DNA of 13,425 nt from an uncultured Rhodospirillaceae bacterium (GCA_937891725.1 CALAHL010000473.1:1-13425); one strand, 5' to 3'; positions 7,027 to 13,425 are shown, counted from the first letter of the stretch. Made by a program: numbers and translations. Notes: generated from the sequence alone by a model not told the origin.

Positions 7027-7824
7027 TCATCCGGAGAGCAAATCCTCCACGGTCCGACGCAACACCGCCAGATCCCGGTCGGTCGACAGGCGGTGGTCGC
7101 CGTCCTTGATCAAGAGGATCTGAACGTCGTCGCCGTCGATCCGCTCGGCCAAGGTGACCGCCAGTCGGTGCGGCACGTCCGGGTCCCGCATCCCATGCAG
7201 CAGCCGCACCGGGACTTTGATGGGCAGCGGCCCGCGAAGCACCAAGTGGCGTCGTCCGTCTTCAATCAATTTCAGGGTGATCGGCGTCGGGGTGTCCGAG
7301 TACTCCGACGGCTCCAGATGCACCCCGGTTTCCTGCAGCGCGCGACGGGCGGGCTCGTCAAATTCCGCCCATATCAGGTCTTCGGTGAAATCCGGCGCTG
7401 CGGCGATGCCAATCAAGCCGGCCAAGCGCTCCGGTCGGGCCAGCGCCATCAGGGTCATGACCCATCCTCCCATGGACGAGCCGACCAGAATCTGCGGCCC
7501 CTTGGTGACCTGGTCGAGGATTGCCAAGGCGTCCCGGTGCCAGAGTCCGATCGTGCCGTCTTCGAATCGACCGGTCGATTGGCCGTGGCCTTGATAGTCG
7601 AAGCGGGTGAACTGGTGGCCCCGCCCGGTGACGTGTGCTTCCAGTTCGATCGCCTTGGTGCCGGTCATGTCCGATGCGAACCCACCACAGAAAATAACAC
7701 CGGGAGAGCGGCCCGGCGTATGGTGGTAGGCAAGCTCCACGCCATCGCCTGTCTCGAGTCGTTCAGGGGCCCCGGCACTCGGGTCGTTCGGGCCTGCAGT
7801 GCGGGGCTGTGAGCCGTGCGTCAT
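7027..7824 (-). CDS. alpha/beta hydrolase (ABHD10-like serine esterase/thioesterase)
   Basis: This is a serine hydrolase of 265 aa with a complete triad: nucleophile S117 in the elbow GSSMGGW, acid D214 in HGMRDPDVP, and H244 in DGDHRLS. The oxyanion-region motif IFCGGFASDMTGTKA (44-58) followed by RFDYQGHGQS (74-83) is characteristic of the branch containing mammalian ABHD10, a depalmitoylating thioesterase and acyl-glucuronide esterase. Bacterial members are usually annotated simply as alpha/beta hydrolase, and their natural substrate is unknown. The first 20 residues or so are Pro/Gly/Ala-rich and may be disordered. The gene converges on the kinase with 9 nt between stops and diverges from the GT4 gene. 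The 19-bp dyad at 7827-7845 abuts its start codon. Confidence 0.85.
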   Translation of the reverse strand: MTHGSQPRTAGPNDPSAGAPERLETGDGVELAYHHTPGRSPGVIFCGGFASDMTGTKAIELEAHVTGRGHQFTRFDYQGHGQSTGRFEDGTIGLWHRDALAILDQVTKGPQILVGSSMGGWVMTLMALARPERLAGLIGIAAAPDFTEDLIWAEFDEPARRALQETGVHLEPSEYSDTPTPITLKLIEDGRRHLVLRGPLPIKVPVRLLHGMRDPDVPHRLAVTLAERIDGDDVQILLIKDGDHRLSTDRDLAVLRRTVEDLLSG

Positions 7825-7826
7825 TG

Positions 7827-7845
7827 TGTTAGGGTCCCTCTAACA
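7827..7845. promoter_or_regulatory. inverted repeat TGTTAG-N7-CTAACA in a divergent promoter region
   Basis: A perfect 6-bp dyad with a 7-bp centre sits in the short gap between the hydrolase ATG (7822-7824, - strand) and the GT4 start (7871, or 7859). The arms are TGTTAG 7827-7832 and CTAACA 7840-7845. The AT-rich arms stand out from the GC-rich surroundings. Its position suits an operator shared by the two divergent genes, or a stem in either 5' end. No regulator gene is adjacent to support a specific factor. Confidence 0.35.
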
Positions 7846-7870
7846 GACCAAAGTTGCTTTGGATTATCAG

Positions 7871-9121
7871 GTGACCGAGCCGCCAGGGGCCGGCGCGGAG
7901 TTCGCGACCGATCCTAACATTTTGAAGGAAGATTACGAGGCGTTCCGACCGGAAACGGCGGACGATCGGCCAACTGTGCTTCAAGTCCTGCCGGCGCTGG
8001 TGTCCGGTGGCGTGGAGCGCGGGACGGTCGACGTCGCCTCCGCGTTGGTCAATGCCGGATGGCGGGCCCTGGTCGTCTCCAATGGCGGGCCCATGGTCCG
8101 CGAAGTCGAGCGGGTCGGAGCCGAACACATTCAGATTCCGGTTCATTCCAAGAACCCGCTGCATTGGCGCGCGAGCTATGACGCCTTGGTGGATCTGATC
8201 TGGACCGAGAATGTCGATCTGGTTCATGCGCGATCCCGGTTGCCGGCTTGGCTGGCCTATGGCGCGGCCAGGCGAAGTAAGGTGCCGTTCGTCACCACCT
8301 TCCACCAGCGTCCGGACGCGGCCACCGCCCTCAAGCGCAAATACAATGCCGTGATGACCCGCGGCGACCGGGTGATCGCGATCTCGCATTATGTCGCGCA
8401 AAAGCTGTTGGATACCTACGGCATGGATCCGGTGCGTCTGCGGGTGATCCCTCGCGGTGTGGATCTGTCGATGTTCGATCCCGACAAGGTTACGGCCGAG
8501 CGCATGATACGGCTGGTGAACAAATGGCGGGTGCCGGACGGGGTGCCGATCGTGATGCTGCCCGCGCGGGTGACCGAGTGGAAGGGCCACCGCTTGCTGC
8601 TTGACGCCCTCGCCTTGCTGGAGCGCGGCTCGTTTCACTGCCTGATGGTGGGCGACGACAGCCGTGACCGGGTGAAATCCGGTCTGGAACGCCATGTCGC
8701 CAAGCTTGGTCTCTCTCCCTACGTGCATTTCGTGGGCAAGACCGATGACATGCCGGCGGCCTACAAGTTGGCGGATGTCGTGGTGTCGTCCTCGATCGAC
8801 CCGGAGCCGTTCGGTCGGGTGATGATCGAAGCTCAGGCTATGGGCCGGCCGATCGTGGCGGCCGATCATGGGGGGGCGCGCGAGTCTGTCATCGCGGGCG
8901 AGACCGGTTGGCTGTTTGCGCCCGGCAATGCCCGCGCCCTTGCCGATGGGATCACCAACGCCCTGTCGCTGGAAGAGGACGCTCGGATGGAACTGACGGC
9001 AAAGGCCGTCGCTCATGTGCGGCAAGGGTTCTCCCGCTACCAGATGTGCGCCCGGACCCTCTCCGTCTACGGCGAGCTGCTCGGCGGGACGGTCGCCGAC
9101 GATCTCGAGCCCAGCGCCTGA
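7871..9121 (+). CDS. glycosyltransferase family 4 protein (GT-B fold)
   Basis: This is a retaining GT4 enzyme likely to add a sugar from a nucleotide-sugar donor to lipopolysaccharide core or another envelope glycan. The N-terminal Rossmann domain starts VLQVLPALVSGGVERGTVDVASAL, with the Gly-rich loop typical of GT4. The C-terminal donor domain holds the EX7E motif EPFGRVMIE, then AQAMGRPIVAADHGG and the ETGWLF turn. Starting at GTG 7871 gives 416 aa, about the family norm. TTG 7859 in the same frame is also possible, and neither has a convincing ribosome site. Its TGA overlaps the ATG of the next glycosyltransferase by one base, so the pair is coupled and likely acts in the same glycan pathway. 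Confidence 0.85.
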   Translation: MTEPPGAGAEFATDPNILKEDYEAFRPETADDRPTVLQVLPALVSGGVERGTVDVASALVNAGWRALVVSNGGPMVREVERVGAEHIQIPVHSKNPLHWRASYDALVDLIWTENVDLVHARSRLPAWLAYGAARRSKVPFVTTFHQRPDAATALKRKYNAVMTRGDRVIAISHYVAQKLLDTYGMDPVRLRVIPRGVDLSMFDPDKVTAERMIRLVNKWRVPDGVPIVMLPARVTEWKGHRLLLDALALLERGSFHCLMVGDDSRDRVKSGLERHVAKLGLSPYVHFVGKTDDMPAAYKLADVVVSSSIDPEPFGRVMIEAQAMGRPIVAADHGGARESVIAGETGWLFAPGNARALADGITNALSLEEDARMELTAKAVAHVRQGFSRYQMCARTLSVYGELLGGTVADDLEPSA

Positions 9122-10092
9122 TGACGGGGCAGCCGAAATCCCGCGTGCTCGTGATCAAACACGGGGCGCTGGGGGACTTTCTGCTGTCGGTCGGCCCGAT
9201 GCAGGCAATCCGACGGCATCATCCCGACGCGCGTCTCACCTTGCTGACCCGCCCGGCCTATCGGGACCTTGGCGCGGCGACCGGCGTATTCGACGAGGTC
9301 CTGACGGACGATCAGCCGGGCCTGATGAACCCGCTCGGTTTGCTTCGATTGCGGAGCGTTCTGCGCCGGGCTGGCGCGGACCGGATCTATGATCTTCAGA
9401 CCTCCAATCGGACGGCCTGGTATTTCCGGCTGTGCGGTCCGGCGGCGCCGGACTGGTCGGGCAAGGTGGCCGGATCCAGCCATCGTCACGTCTATCCGGC
9501 TGACCATAAGATGCACACGATTGAGCGCCAACGCGACCAGCTCGCGATCGCTGGGCTTCATGACGTCCCGCTGGCGGACCTGGGCTTTTTGGATGGAGAC
9601 ATCGACGAATTCAATTTGCCGGATCGGTTGGCGATTCTGATTCCGGCCGCCTCACCGGACCGACCGGCCAAACGCTGGCCCTCGGAGCGGTATGCGGAGT
9701 TGGCCAGAGGTCTGATCTCGCGCGGACTGTCGCCCGTTATCGTCGGCGGGACGGACGCGACTGGCATTGCCCGGCAGATCAGTGAGGCGGCCCCCGGCAC
9801 GGTCGACCTGACCGGGCGCACCTCCTTCGGGCAGCTGGCCGCCATCGCCCGTCGGGCGCAGCTGGCCGTCGGCAACGACACCGGCCCCACCCATCTGATC
9901 AGCCTCGCCGGCTGCCCCGACACTCGCTCTGTTCGGCGCGGACTCGAGCCCCGAAAAGACCGGACCGGTTGGGCCGGGCGCGCGCGTGGTGCAGGCGGAG
10001 AGTCTGGAGCAGATCGCAGTTGCCGACGTCCTGGCGAGTTTGCCTTCGGCTTGACGTGGCGGCGGCGCCGGTGTGGGATTTCCAATCGTTAA
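9121..10092 (+). CDS. glycosyltransferase family 9 (heptosyltransferase-like), C-terminus frameshifted
   Basis: This is a GT9 enzyme of the ADP-heptose:LPS heptosyltransferase (WaaC/WaaF/WaaQ) type, acting at the cytoplasmic face of the inner membrane. The N-terminus VLVIKHGALGDFLLSVGPMQAIRRHHP is the classic GT9 opening (the R-x-x-x-LGD motif, here IKHGALGD). The donor domain shows PAASPDRPAKRWP and VGNDTGPTHLISLAGCP (residues 251-266, D253 and H258). Read as given, the frame continues to 10092 (323 aa), but after P266 it becomes an Arg-rich tail unlike the family. Removing one base near 9919 restores TLALFGADSSPEKTGPVGP and a stop at 10054, giving 310 aa. So this is either a mildly broken gene or a sequencing error. 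The start overlaps the GT4 stop. Confidence 0.8.
   Translation: MTGQPKSRVLVIKHGALGDFLLSVGPMQAIRRHHPDARLTLLTRPAYRDLGAATGVFDEVLTDDQPGLMNPLGLLRLRSVLRRAGADRIYDLQTSNRTAWYFRLCGPAAPDWSGKVAGSSHRHVYPADHKMHTIERQRDQLAIAGLHDVPLADLGFLDGDIDEFNLPDRLAILIPAASPDRPAKRWPSERYAELARGLISRGLSPVIVGGTDATGIARQISEAAPGTVDLTGRTSFGQLAAIARRAQLAVGNDTGPTHLISLAGCPDTRSVRRGLEPRKDRTGWAGRARGAGGESGADRSCRRPGEFAFGLTWRRRRCGISNR
9916..9921 (+). other. apparent +1 nt frameshift site in the GT9 gene
   Basis: The sequence here reads CCCGAC after GGC TGC. Family logic expects Gly-Cys-Pro-Thr-Leu-Ala-Leu-Phe-Gly. Dropping the G at 9919 gives exactly that, and a conserved GT9 C-terminus then runs to TGA 10052-10054. The inserted base directly follows a run of four C (9915-9918), a plausible spot for a base-calling or replication slip. 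Confidence 0.75.
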
Positions 10093-10113
10093 AGCCAACA
10101 CCCGGAGCCCTTC

Positions 10114-10506
10114 ATGCCACATACCCCTCTCGATCCTGCGGCCTTGGCCGTCATGGGCACGCCGAACTACACCCACGCCATGGTGACCGAGGGGGTCTCC
10201 AAGTGGCTGAATATCGCCGGGCAGGTTGGTGTGCGCCAGGATGGCAGCACGGTCGAAGGCGCTTTGGAGCAATGCCGCCAGGCCTTCGCGAACATCGGAA
10301 GCCTCCTGGAAGGGGCCGGGATGACGCCAGAAGATGTCTGCCATCTCCGGATCTATCTTACCGACCGGAACGATATCCTGGCGCTCCGGCAGGCTCGGAC
10401 CGAATTTTTCGGCACCGATAAGGTGCTTCCCAGCACGCTGATCATGGTCTCAGGTCTGGTAGACCCGGCCTGGAAGGTTGAGCTGGAGATCATGGCGTCG
10501 CGATAG
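10114..10506 (+). CDS. Rid-family (YjgF/YER057c/UK114) protein lacking the RidA arginine
   Basis: This is a 130-aa protein of the Rid superfamily, which forms trimers. RidA itself hydrolyses reactive enamine/imine intermediates from PLP enzymes. Family features are the N-terminal strand region KWLNIAGQVGVRQDG (30-44), ALEQCRQAFANIGSLLEGAGMTPEDVCHLRIYLTD (50-84) and the C-terminal strand PSTLIMVSGLVDPAWKVELEIMA. True RidA has an essential Arg in the V-A-R-L segment (E. coli R105). Here the matching position is Gly (SGL, G114), so deaminase activity of the RidA type is unlikely and this is a different Rid subgroup. GGAG at 10104-10107 lies 6 nt before the ATG. It may be transcribed with the glycosyltransferases, but no functional link is evident. 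Confidence 0.88.
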   Translation: MPHTPLDPAALAVMGTPNYTHAMVTEGVSKWLNIAGQVGVRQDGSTVEGALEQCRQAFANIGSLLEGAGMTPEDVCHLRIYLTDRNDILALRQARTEFFGTDKVLPSTLIMVSGLVDPAWKVELEIMASR

Positions 10507-10524
10507 GCTTTCGGCCCTCAAGGC

Positions 10525-10566
10525 AAAACCCCTCGGCGGCAGGTCTTCGATGATTCCGCCGAGGGG
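10525..10566 (-). terminator. intrinsic terminator for the dioxygenase gene, between convergent genes
   Basis: A perfect 11-bp inverted repeat, CCCCTCGGCGG at 10529-10539 and CCGCCGAGGGG at 10556-10566, encloses a 16-nt loop. Read on the minus strand, the stem is followed by GGGGTTTT, so the T-tract serves the redoxin-dioxygenase gene ending at 10578. On the plus strand the stem is followed by AAGCC and no T-run, so it should be weaker for the Rid gene. Confidence 0.8.
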
Positions 10567-10577
10567 AAGCCTACTGC

Positions 10578-11741
10578 TCAGGTCTCGCCGAACAGGAACG
10601 CCAGAAGCGCGAAGCGGGTGCCCGAGCGCATCGCCATCACTTCGTGCAGCAGTGAGCAGGAAAACACGATCGCGGCCCCGCTCGGCGGTTTGAACACAGC
10701 GTCGCCGAATTCCGGAAATTTCAGTTCCGCACCTTCATATTGCTCGCTGTTCAGGTTGAGGGTGACGGCGAACCGCCGGTGCGCCACGAACGGCAAGGTG
10801 TTGTCCCGGTGGCCATGCTCCGACCCGCCCCGGGCGCCCTCATAGCAGGCAATCCGGTAGCGCTCGTGCCGGGTGACTTTGTAGTTGAAGGCCTTCTGGA
10901 TCTCCGGCATCAGCCGCGGCACGAGCTTGCGGTCGATGATCCTGTTGGTCTCGTCCGAGCAGACCCAATGATCGATCCGGTCGTTGCGCCCGTATTCCGG
11001 GATCCGCATCTTCACATCGGTCGTCCGGCCCTGGAGCTGATTGTGACCGGGGTCGACGAAGTCCTTGCCTGTCGTCTTGTAGATCTCGATCAACCGGCGG
11101 CAGTCGTCCGCATCGAACACGTCCGGTACCACGAGGACCGGCGGCAGCGACTGAGTGATCAGGCCACCCTTCCGACGCTCGGCCACCGGCTTGGCGCGCG
11201 CCAGAATCGTTGCGGCGGGATCTTTCTTATCCTCAGTCCCGGCCAGCGCCAGCACGTGGAGATTTGGGGCGATCGCAAGCGCGCCGGCCTGATCATTCAG
11301 GACCCGTCCATAGGTCACACCGATCCCCAAATGAGCAAATCCGCGCGCGTCGCCCATCGGCGTCCTGTCGATCAGGACCGGGTAGGGCAGCTCGGCGCCG
11401 GACTTGGCGAGATCCTCAAAATCTGCCTGGGTCAGCACGATCTGCACCTCCGCGTTGACCTCCGCCAGGGCATCCCGTTCGGCCTCGAACGCTTTCAGGA
11501 ACGCGGCGCATTTCGGTTTGCTGACAGACCCCAGGAACAGGAGGACATGCAGCTTGCCCGCTTGCTCGTCGGATAGCGGGTCGAAGGCGGCACCGGAGCG
11601 TCGCTTGAAGCCGATCGGTGGCATCAGATCGCCGACCTCGAGACGTTTGGCGGGGGGAGCGGGAGGCTGCGCGCCGCCAAACCCGGATCCGCCAAATCCA
11701 GGCCCTCCCTTGGGCGGTTGTCCGGGCATCTGAACCGTCAT
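10578..11741 (-). CDS. redoxin-like domain fused to a prolyl-4-hydroxylase-type 2OG-Fe(II) dioxygenase
   Basis: This 387-aa protein has three parts. Residues 1-33 are Gly/Pro-rich (GGPGFGGSGFGG, then PPAPPA). Residues 34-190 or so look like a thioredoxin-fold peroxiredoxin/redoxin domain (LEVGDLMPPIGF, then LLFLGSVSKPKCAAFLKAF with C78 where the peroxidatic Cys would sit). The C-terminus is a P4Hc dioxygenase with iron ligands H311, D313 (GHRDN) and H366 (LLHEVMAMR), and 2OG-binding R376 ten residues after H366. It should use iron, 2-oxoglutarate and oxygen to hydroxylate an unknown substrate. ATG 11741 has GAGGA 8 nt upstream and begins just before the domain architecture. The frame stays open to 12107, but that extension lies over the thrS leader. 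A terminator follows. Confidence 0.85.
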   Translation of the reverse strand: MTVQMPGQPPKGGPGFGGSGFGGAQPPAPPAKRLEVGDLMPPIGFKRRSGAAFDPLSDEQAGKLHVLLFLGSVSKPKCAAFLKAFEAERDALAEVNAEVQIVLTQADFEDLAKSGAELPYPVLIDRTPMGDARGFAHLGIGVTYGRVLNDQAGALAIAPNLHVLALAGTEDKKDPAATILARAKPVAERRKGGLITQSLPPVLVVPDVFDADDCRRLIEIYKTTGKDFVDPGHNQLQGRTTDVKMRIPEYGRNDRIDHWVCSDETNRIIDRKLVPRLMPEIQKAFNYKVTRHERYRIACYEGARGGSEHGHRDNTLPFVAHRRFAVTLNLNSEQYEGAELKFPEFGDAVFKPPSGAAIVFSCSLLHEVMAMRSGTRFALLAFLFGET

Positions 11742-11877
11742 CAGTCGCGTCCTCGCCGATCGTGCCAACAGCGCCATGCGCCTGCAGGGGAGTGAAACCT
11801 TTGGGCCGACGGGATGCAAGGGGCACGGACAGGCGGGCTGACCGACCGGAGTGTGCGGCGGGATGGTCCGCAACCCC

Positions 11878-11906
11878 TTGCCCCTCAGCGCGGGCCGCGC
11901 TACATA
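11878..11906 (+). promoter_or_regulatory. candidate thrS promoter
   Basis: TTGCCC (11878-11883) and TACATA (11901-11906) are separated by 17 bp. They match the housekeeping consensus at about 4/6 and 3/6. Transcription would start near 11913, giving a leader of about 180 nt that contains the whole structured region 11949-12073. Chance matches of this quality are common. Confidence 0.3.
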
Positions 11907-11948
11907 AGCGTCCCGATCATGACATATGGATTGAGCCGTGCGTCGCTC

Positions 11949-12073
11949 GTTCGAACAGACTATCAGGCCGTCTTGGGCGGCCGAGGCCTCGTAACCCGGC
12001 CGGCCGAGACGGCGTTTCGTTGTCTCGCGGGCGCTCGCACCCGATACCAGAGCGAGTCCCGATCTGTTCGAAC
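11949..12073 (+). promoter_or_regulatory. structured thrS leader with a tRNA-Thr anticodon-like arm
   Basis: An 11-bp perfect long-range stem (GTTCGAACAGA 11949-11959 with TCTGTTCGAAC 12063-12073) encloses two hairpins. The first pairs 11967-11973 with 12007-12013 (7 bp), 11978-11982 with 12002-12006 (5 bp) and 11985-11988 with 11998-12001 (4 bp). Bulges of 4 nt and 2 nt lie on its left side, and the loop is UCGUAACCC (11989-11997). UCGUAA equals tRNA positions 33-38 of a CGU (threonine) anticodon loop. The second hairpin pairs CTCGC 12034-12038 with GCGAG 12052-12056. GCTCG 11945-11949 could also pair with CGAGC 12083-12087, inside the likely ribosome site. The pairing is seen directly; tRNA mimicry and autoregulation by ThrRS are inferred from the E. 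coli thrS operator. Confidence 0.55.
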
Positions 12074-12093
12074 CTGTTGAAGCGAGCTTTCTT

Positions 12094-13425
12094 ATGCCAT
12101 CCATCACACTTCCCGACGGCTCCGTCCGATCCTACGACAAACCGGTCACGCCCGCCGATGTCGCGGCCGATATCGGCCCCGGTCTGGCGAAGGCCGCCTT
12201 CGTTGCCAAGATCGATGGCAAACTTGTCGATCTCGATCACCCGATGTCCGAGGATGCCGCACTCGCGCTGATCACCCGCAAGGATGATGCGGCGCTTGAG
12301 CATATCCGCCACGATTGCGCGCATGTATTGGCCGAGGCGGTCCTGGAGCTGTATCCGGAGACCCAGGTCACCATCGGCCCGTCCATCGAAAACGGCTTTT
12401 ACTATGATTTCAATCGGGCCGAGCCGTTCTCAACCGATGATCTGGCCGCGATCGAGCAGCGGATGCACGAGATCGTCGATCGGGACGAGCGGATTGTCCG
12501 CGAGGAATGGACCCGCGAGCAGGCGATCGCCCACTACAAACAGACAAACGAGCCGTTCAAGGTCGAGCTCGCCCAGGCGATTCCCGAAGGCGAGATCATC
12601 AGCTTTTATCGCCAGGGCAACTTTCTCGACCTCTGCCGCGGCCCGCACGGTCCCAGCACCAAGGGCGTGGGACATGCCTTCAAGCTGACCAAGGTCGCCG
12701 GTGCCTATTGGCGGGGCGACAGTAACAACCCGATGCTGCAACGGATCTACGGCACCGCGTTCGTCGACGAGAAGGCGCTGCAAGCCTATCTGACGATGCT
12801 GGAAGAGGCAGAGAAGCGGGATCACCGCCGACTGGGCCGCGAGCTGGATCTGTTTCACATTCAGGAGGAGGCGGTCGGCTCGGTGTTCTGGCACCCGCAC
12901 GGCTGGACGCTCTACCGCGCGATCGAGGATTATATCCGTCGCCGCCTGGGTGACGCCGGATATCAGGAGATCAAGACCCCACAGCTGATCGATCGGTCGC
13001 TGTGGGAGGCATCGGGCCATTGGGACAAGTTCCGCGAGGCCATGTTCACGGCCAATTCCGACGACGACAAGGTGCTGGCGCTGAAGCCGATGAACTGCCC
13101 GGGTCATGTCCAGGTCTACAAACAGGGCCTGAAATCCTATCGCGACCTGCCGTTGCGGTTTTCGGAGTTCGGGTCCTGCCATCGCAATGAGCCCTCGGGT
13201 GCGTTGCACGGGATCATGCGGGTCCGGGCGTTCACCCAGGACGATGCGCATATCTTCTGCACCGAAGATCAGATCACAGATGAGAGCATCAAGTTCTGCG
13301 ATCTGCTTGCGTCGATCTACAAGGATTTCGGCTTCGAGGACGTCCGGATTAAGTTCTCCGACCGACCTGAGGTGCGTGCCGGTGCGGATTCCGTCTGGGA
13401 TCGGGCCGAAGGGGCGCTTCGTGAG
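12094..13425 (+). CDS. thrS: threonyl-tRNA synthetase, 3' truncated by the window edge
   Basis: This class II synthetase charges tRNA-Thr with threonine. The 444 codons seen are roughly the first two thirds of the usual 640 or so. In order there are a TGS domain (1-60, PSITLPDGS); the N2 editing domain with HDCAH (H73, H77, the same numbers as E. coli) plus C181 and H185 in CRGPHGPS, which clears mischarged Ser-tRNA; and the catalytic core. In the core, zinc ligands C335 (MNCPGH) and H386 (DDAHIFC) are visible, as is motif 2 (RFSEFGSCHRNEPSGALHG). The third zinc His, motif 3 and the anticodon-binding domain lie beyond the window. The ATG gives the standard TGS start; a weak AGCGAG lies about 7 nt upstream. 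The 352-bp upstream gap holds a candidate promoter and a structured leader. Confidence 0.95.
   Translation, partial: MPSITLPDGSVRSYDKPVTPADVAADIGPGLAKAAFVAKIDGKLVDLDHPMSEDAALALITRKDDAALEHIRHDCAHVLAEAVLELYPETQVTIGPSIENGFYYDFNRAEPFSTDDLAAIEQRMHEIVDRDERIVREEWTREQAIAHYKQTNEPFKVELAQAIPEGEIISFYRQGNFLDLCRGPHGPSTKGVGHAFKLTKVAGAYWRGDSNNPMLQRIYGTAFVDEKALQAYLTMLEEAEKRDHRRLGRELDLFHIQEEAVGSVFWHPHGWTLYRAIEDYIRRRLGDAGYQEIKTPQLIDRSLWEASGHWDKFREAMFTANSDDDKVLALKPMNCPGHVQVYKQGLKSYRDLPLRFSEFGSCHRNEPSGALHGIMRVRAFTQDDAHIFCTEDQITDESIKFCDLLASIYKDFGFEDVRIKFSDRPEVRAGADSVWDRAEGALRE

Noticed and set aside
7829..9025. 398-codon open frame on the minus strand opposite the GT4 gene
   Set aside because: It is antisense to a clear glycosyltransferase with EX7E motif. 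The encoded sequence is His/Arg/Gln-rich with no recognisable domain, as expected of a shadow frame in GC-rich DNA.
11949..12073. tRNA gene or tRNA fragment, because GTTCGAAC resembles a T-loop
   Set aside because: Neither copy is flanked by a 5-bp T-stem, and no acceptor or D arm or cloverleaf can be drawn around it.
11949..12080. Alphaproteobacterial LexA box (GTTC-N7-GTTC)
   Set aside because: Neither GTTC is followed by GTTC after 7 bases (CTAT and TTGA are found instead).
11742..12107. N-terminal extension of the redoxin-dioxygenase frame to 12107 (about 122 extra residues)
   Set aside because: The extension shows no domain, covers the structured thrS leader and overlaps the thrS start. 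ATG 11741 has a GAGGA ribosome site at good spacing.
1..13425. CRISPR array, insertion sequence, prophage or defence island
   Set aside because: No direct-repeat arrays, transposase-like proteins or terminal repeats were seen; the genes are housekeeping and accessory metabolism types with uniform base composition.

Overview
The window is GC-rich, densely coding bacterial DNA, most likely from an alphaproteobacterium, perhaps a Rhodospirillales-like lineage. That placement is inferred from codon use and protein character; there is no rRNA or other marker to confirm it. It looks like ordinary chromosome: no insertion sequence, phage gene, CRISPR array, rRNA or tRNA gene was seen. It holds twelve main genes, two of them cut by the window edges.

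Left part (1-5366, all + strand): the C-terminal 85% or so of a DHA2/EmrB-type drug efflux permease; a zinc deacetylase closely resembling DoeB of ectoine breakdown; a KDPG/KHG aldolase (Eda) 18 nt after it; a GNAT acetyltransferase preceded by a run of three hairpins; a TauE/SafE-type permease whose GTG start overlaps the acetyltransferase stop; and a glutathione S-transferase. The acetyltransferase, permease and transferase are probably one transcription unit.

Middle (5391-9121): an exported TPR protein (-) and a soluble, sensor-less histidine kinase (+) run divergently, and their apparent ATG codons share the same CATG. An ABHD10-like alpha/beta hydrolase (-) converges on the kinase. It diverges from a GT4 glycosyltransferase across about 46 bp that holds a 19-bp dyad.

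Right part (7871-13425): the GT4 gene overlaps by one base a GT9 (heptosyltransferase-like) gene, forming an envelope-glycan pair. The GT9 gene carries an apparent single-base insertion near 9919 that scrambles its last 44 residues or so. A Rid-family protein lacking the usual RidA arginine follows. A strong hairpin terminator then serves the opposing gene, an unusual fusion of a Gly/Pro-rich leader, a redoxin-like domain and a prolyl-4-hydroxylase-type 2OG-Fe(II) dioxygenase. Finally comes thrS (threonyl-tRNA synthetase, cut at the right edge).

The most interesting signal is the thrS 5' leader. An 11-bp perfect long-range stem encloses a 16-bp bulged hairpin whose loop reads UCGUAA, matching positions 33-38 of a tRNA-Thr(CGU) anticodon loop. 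This suggests autoregulation by tRNA mimicry, comparable in principle to the E. coli thrS operator.
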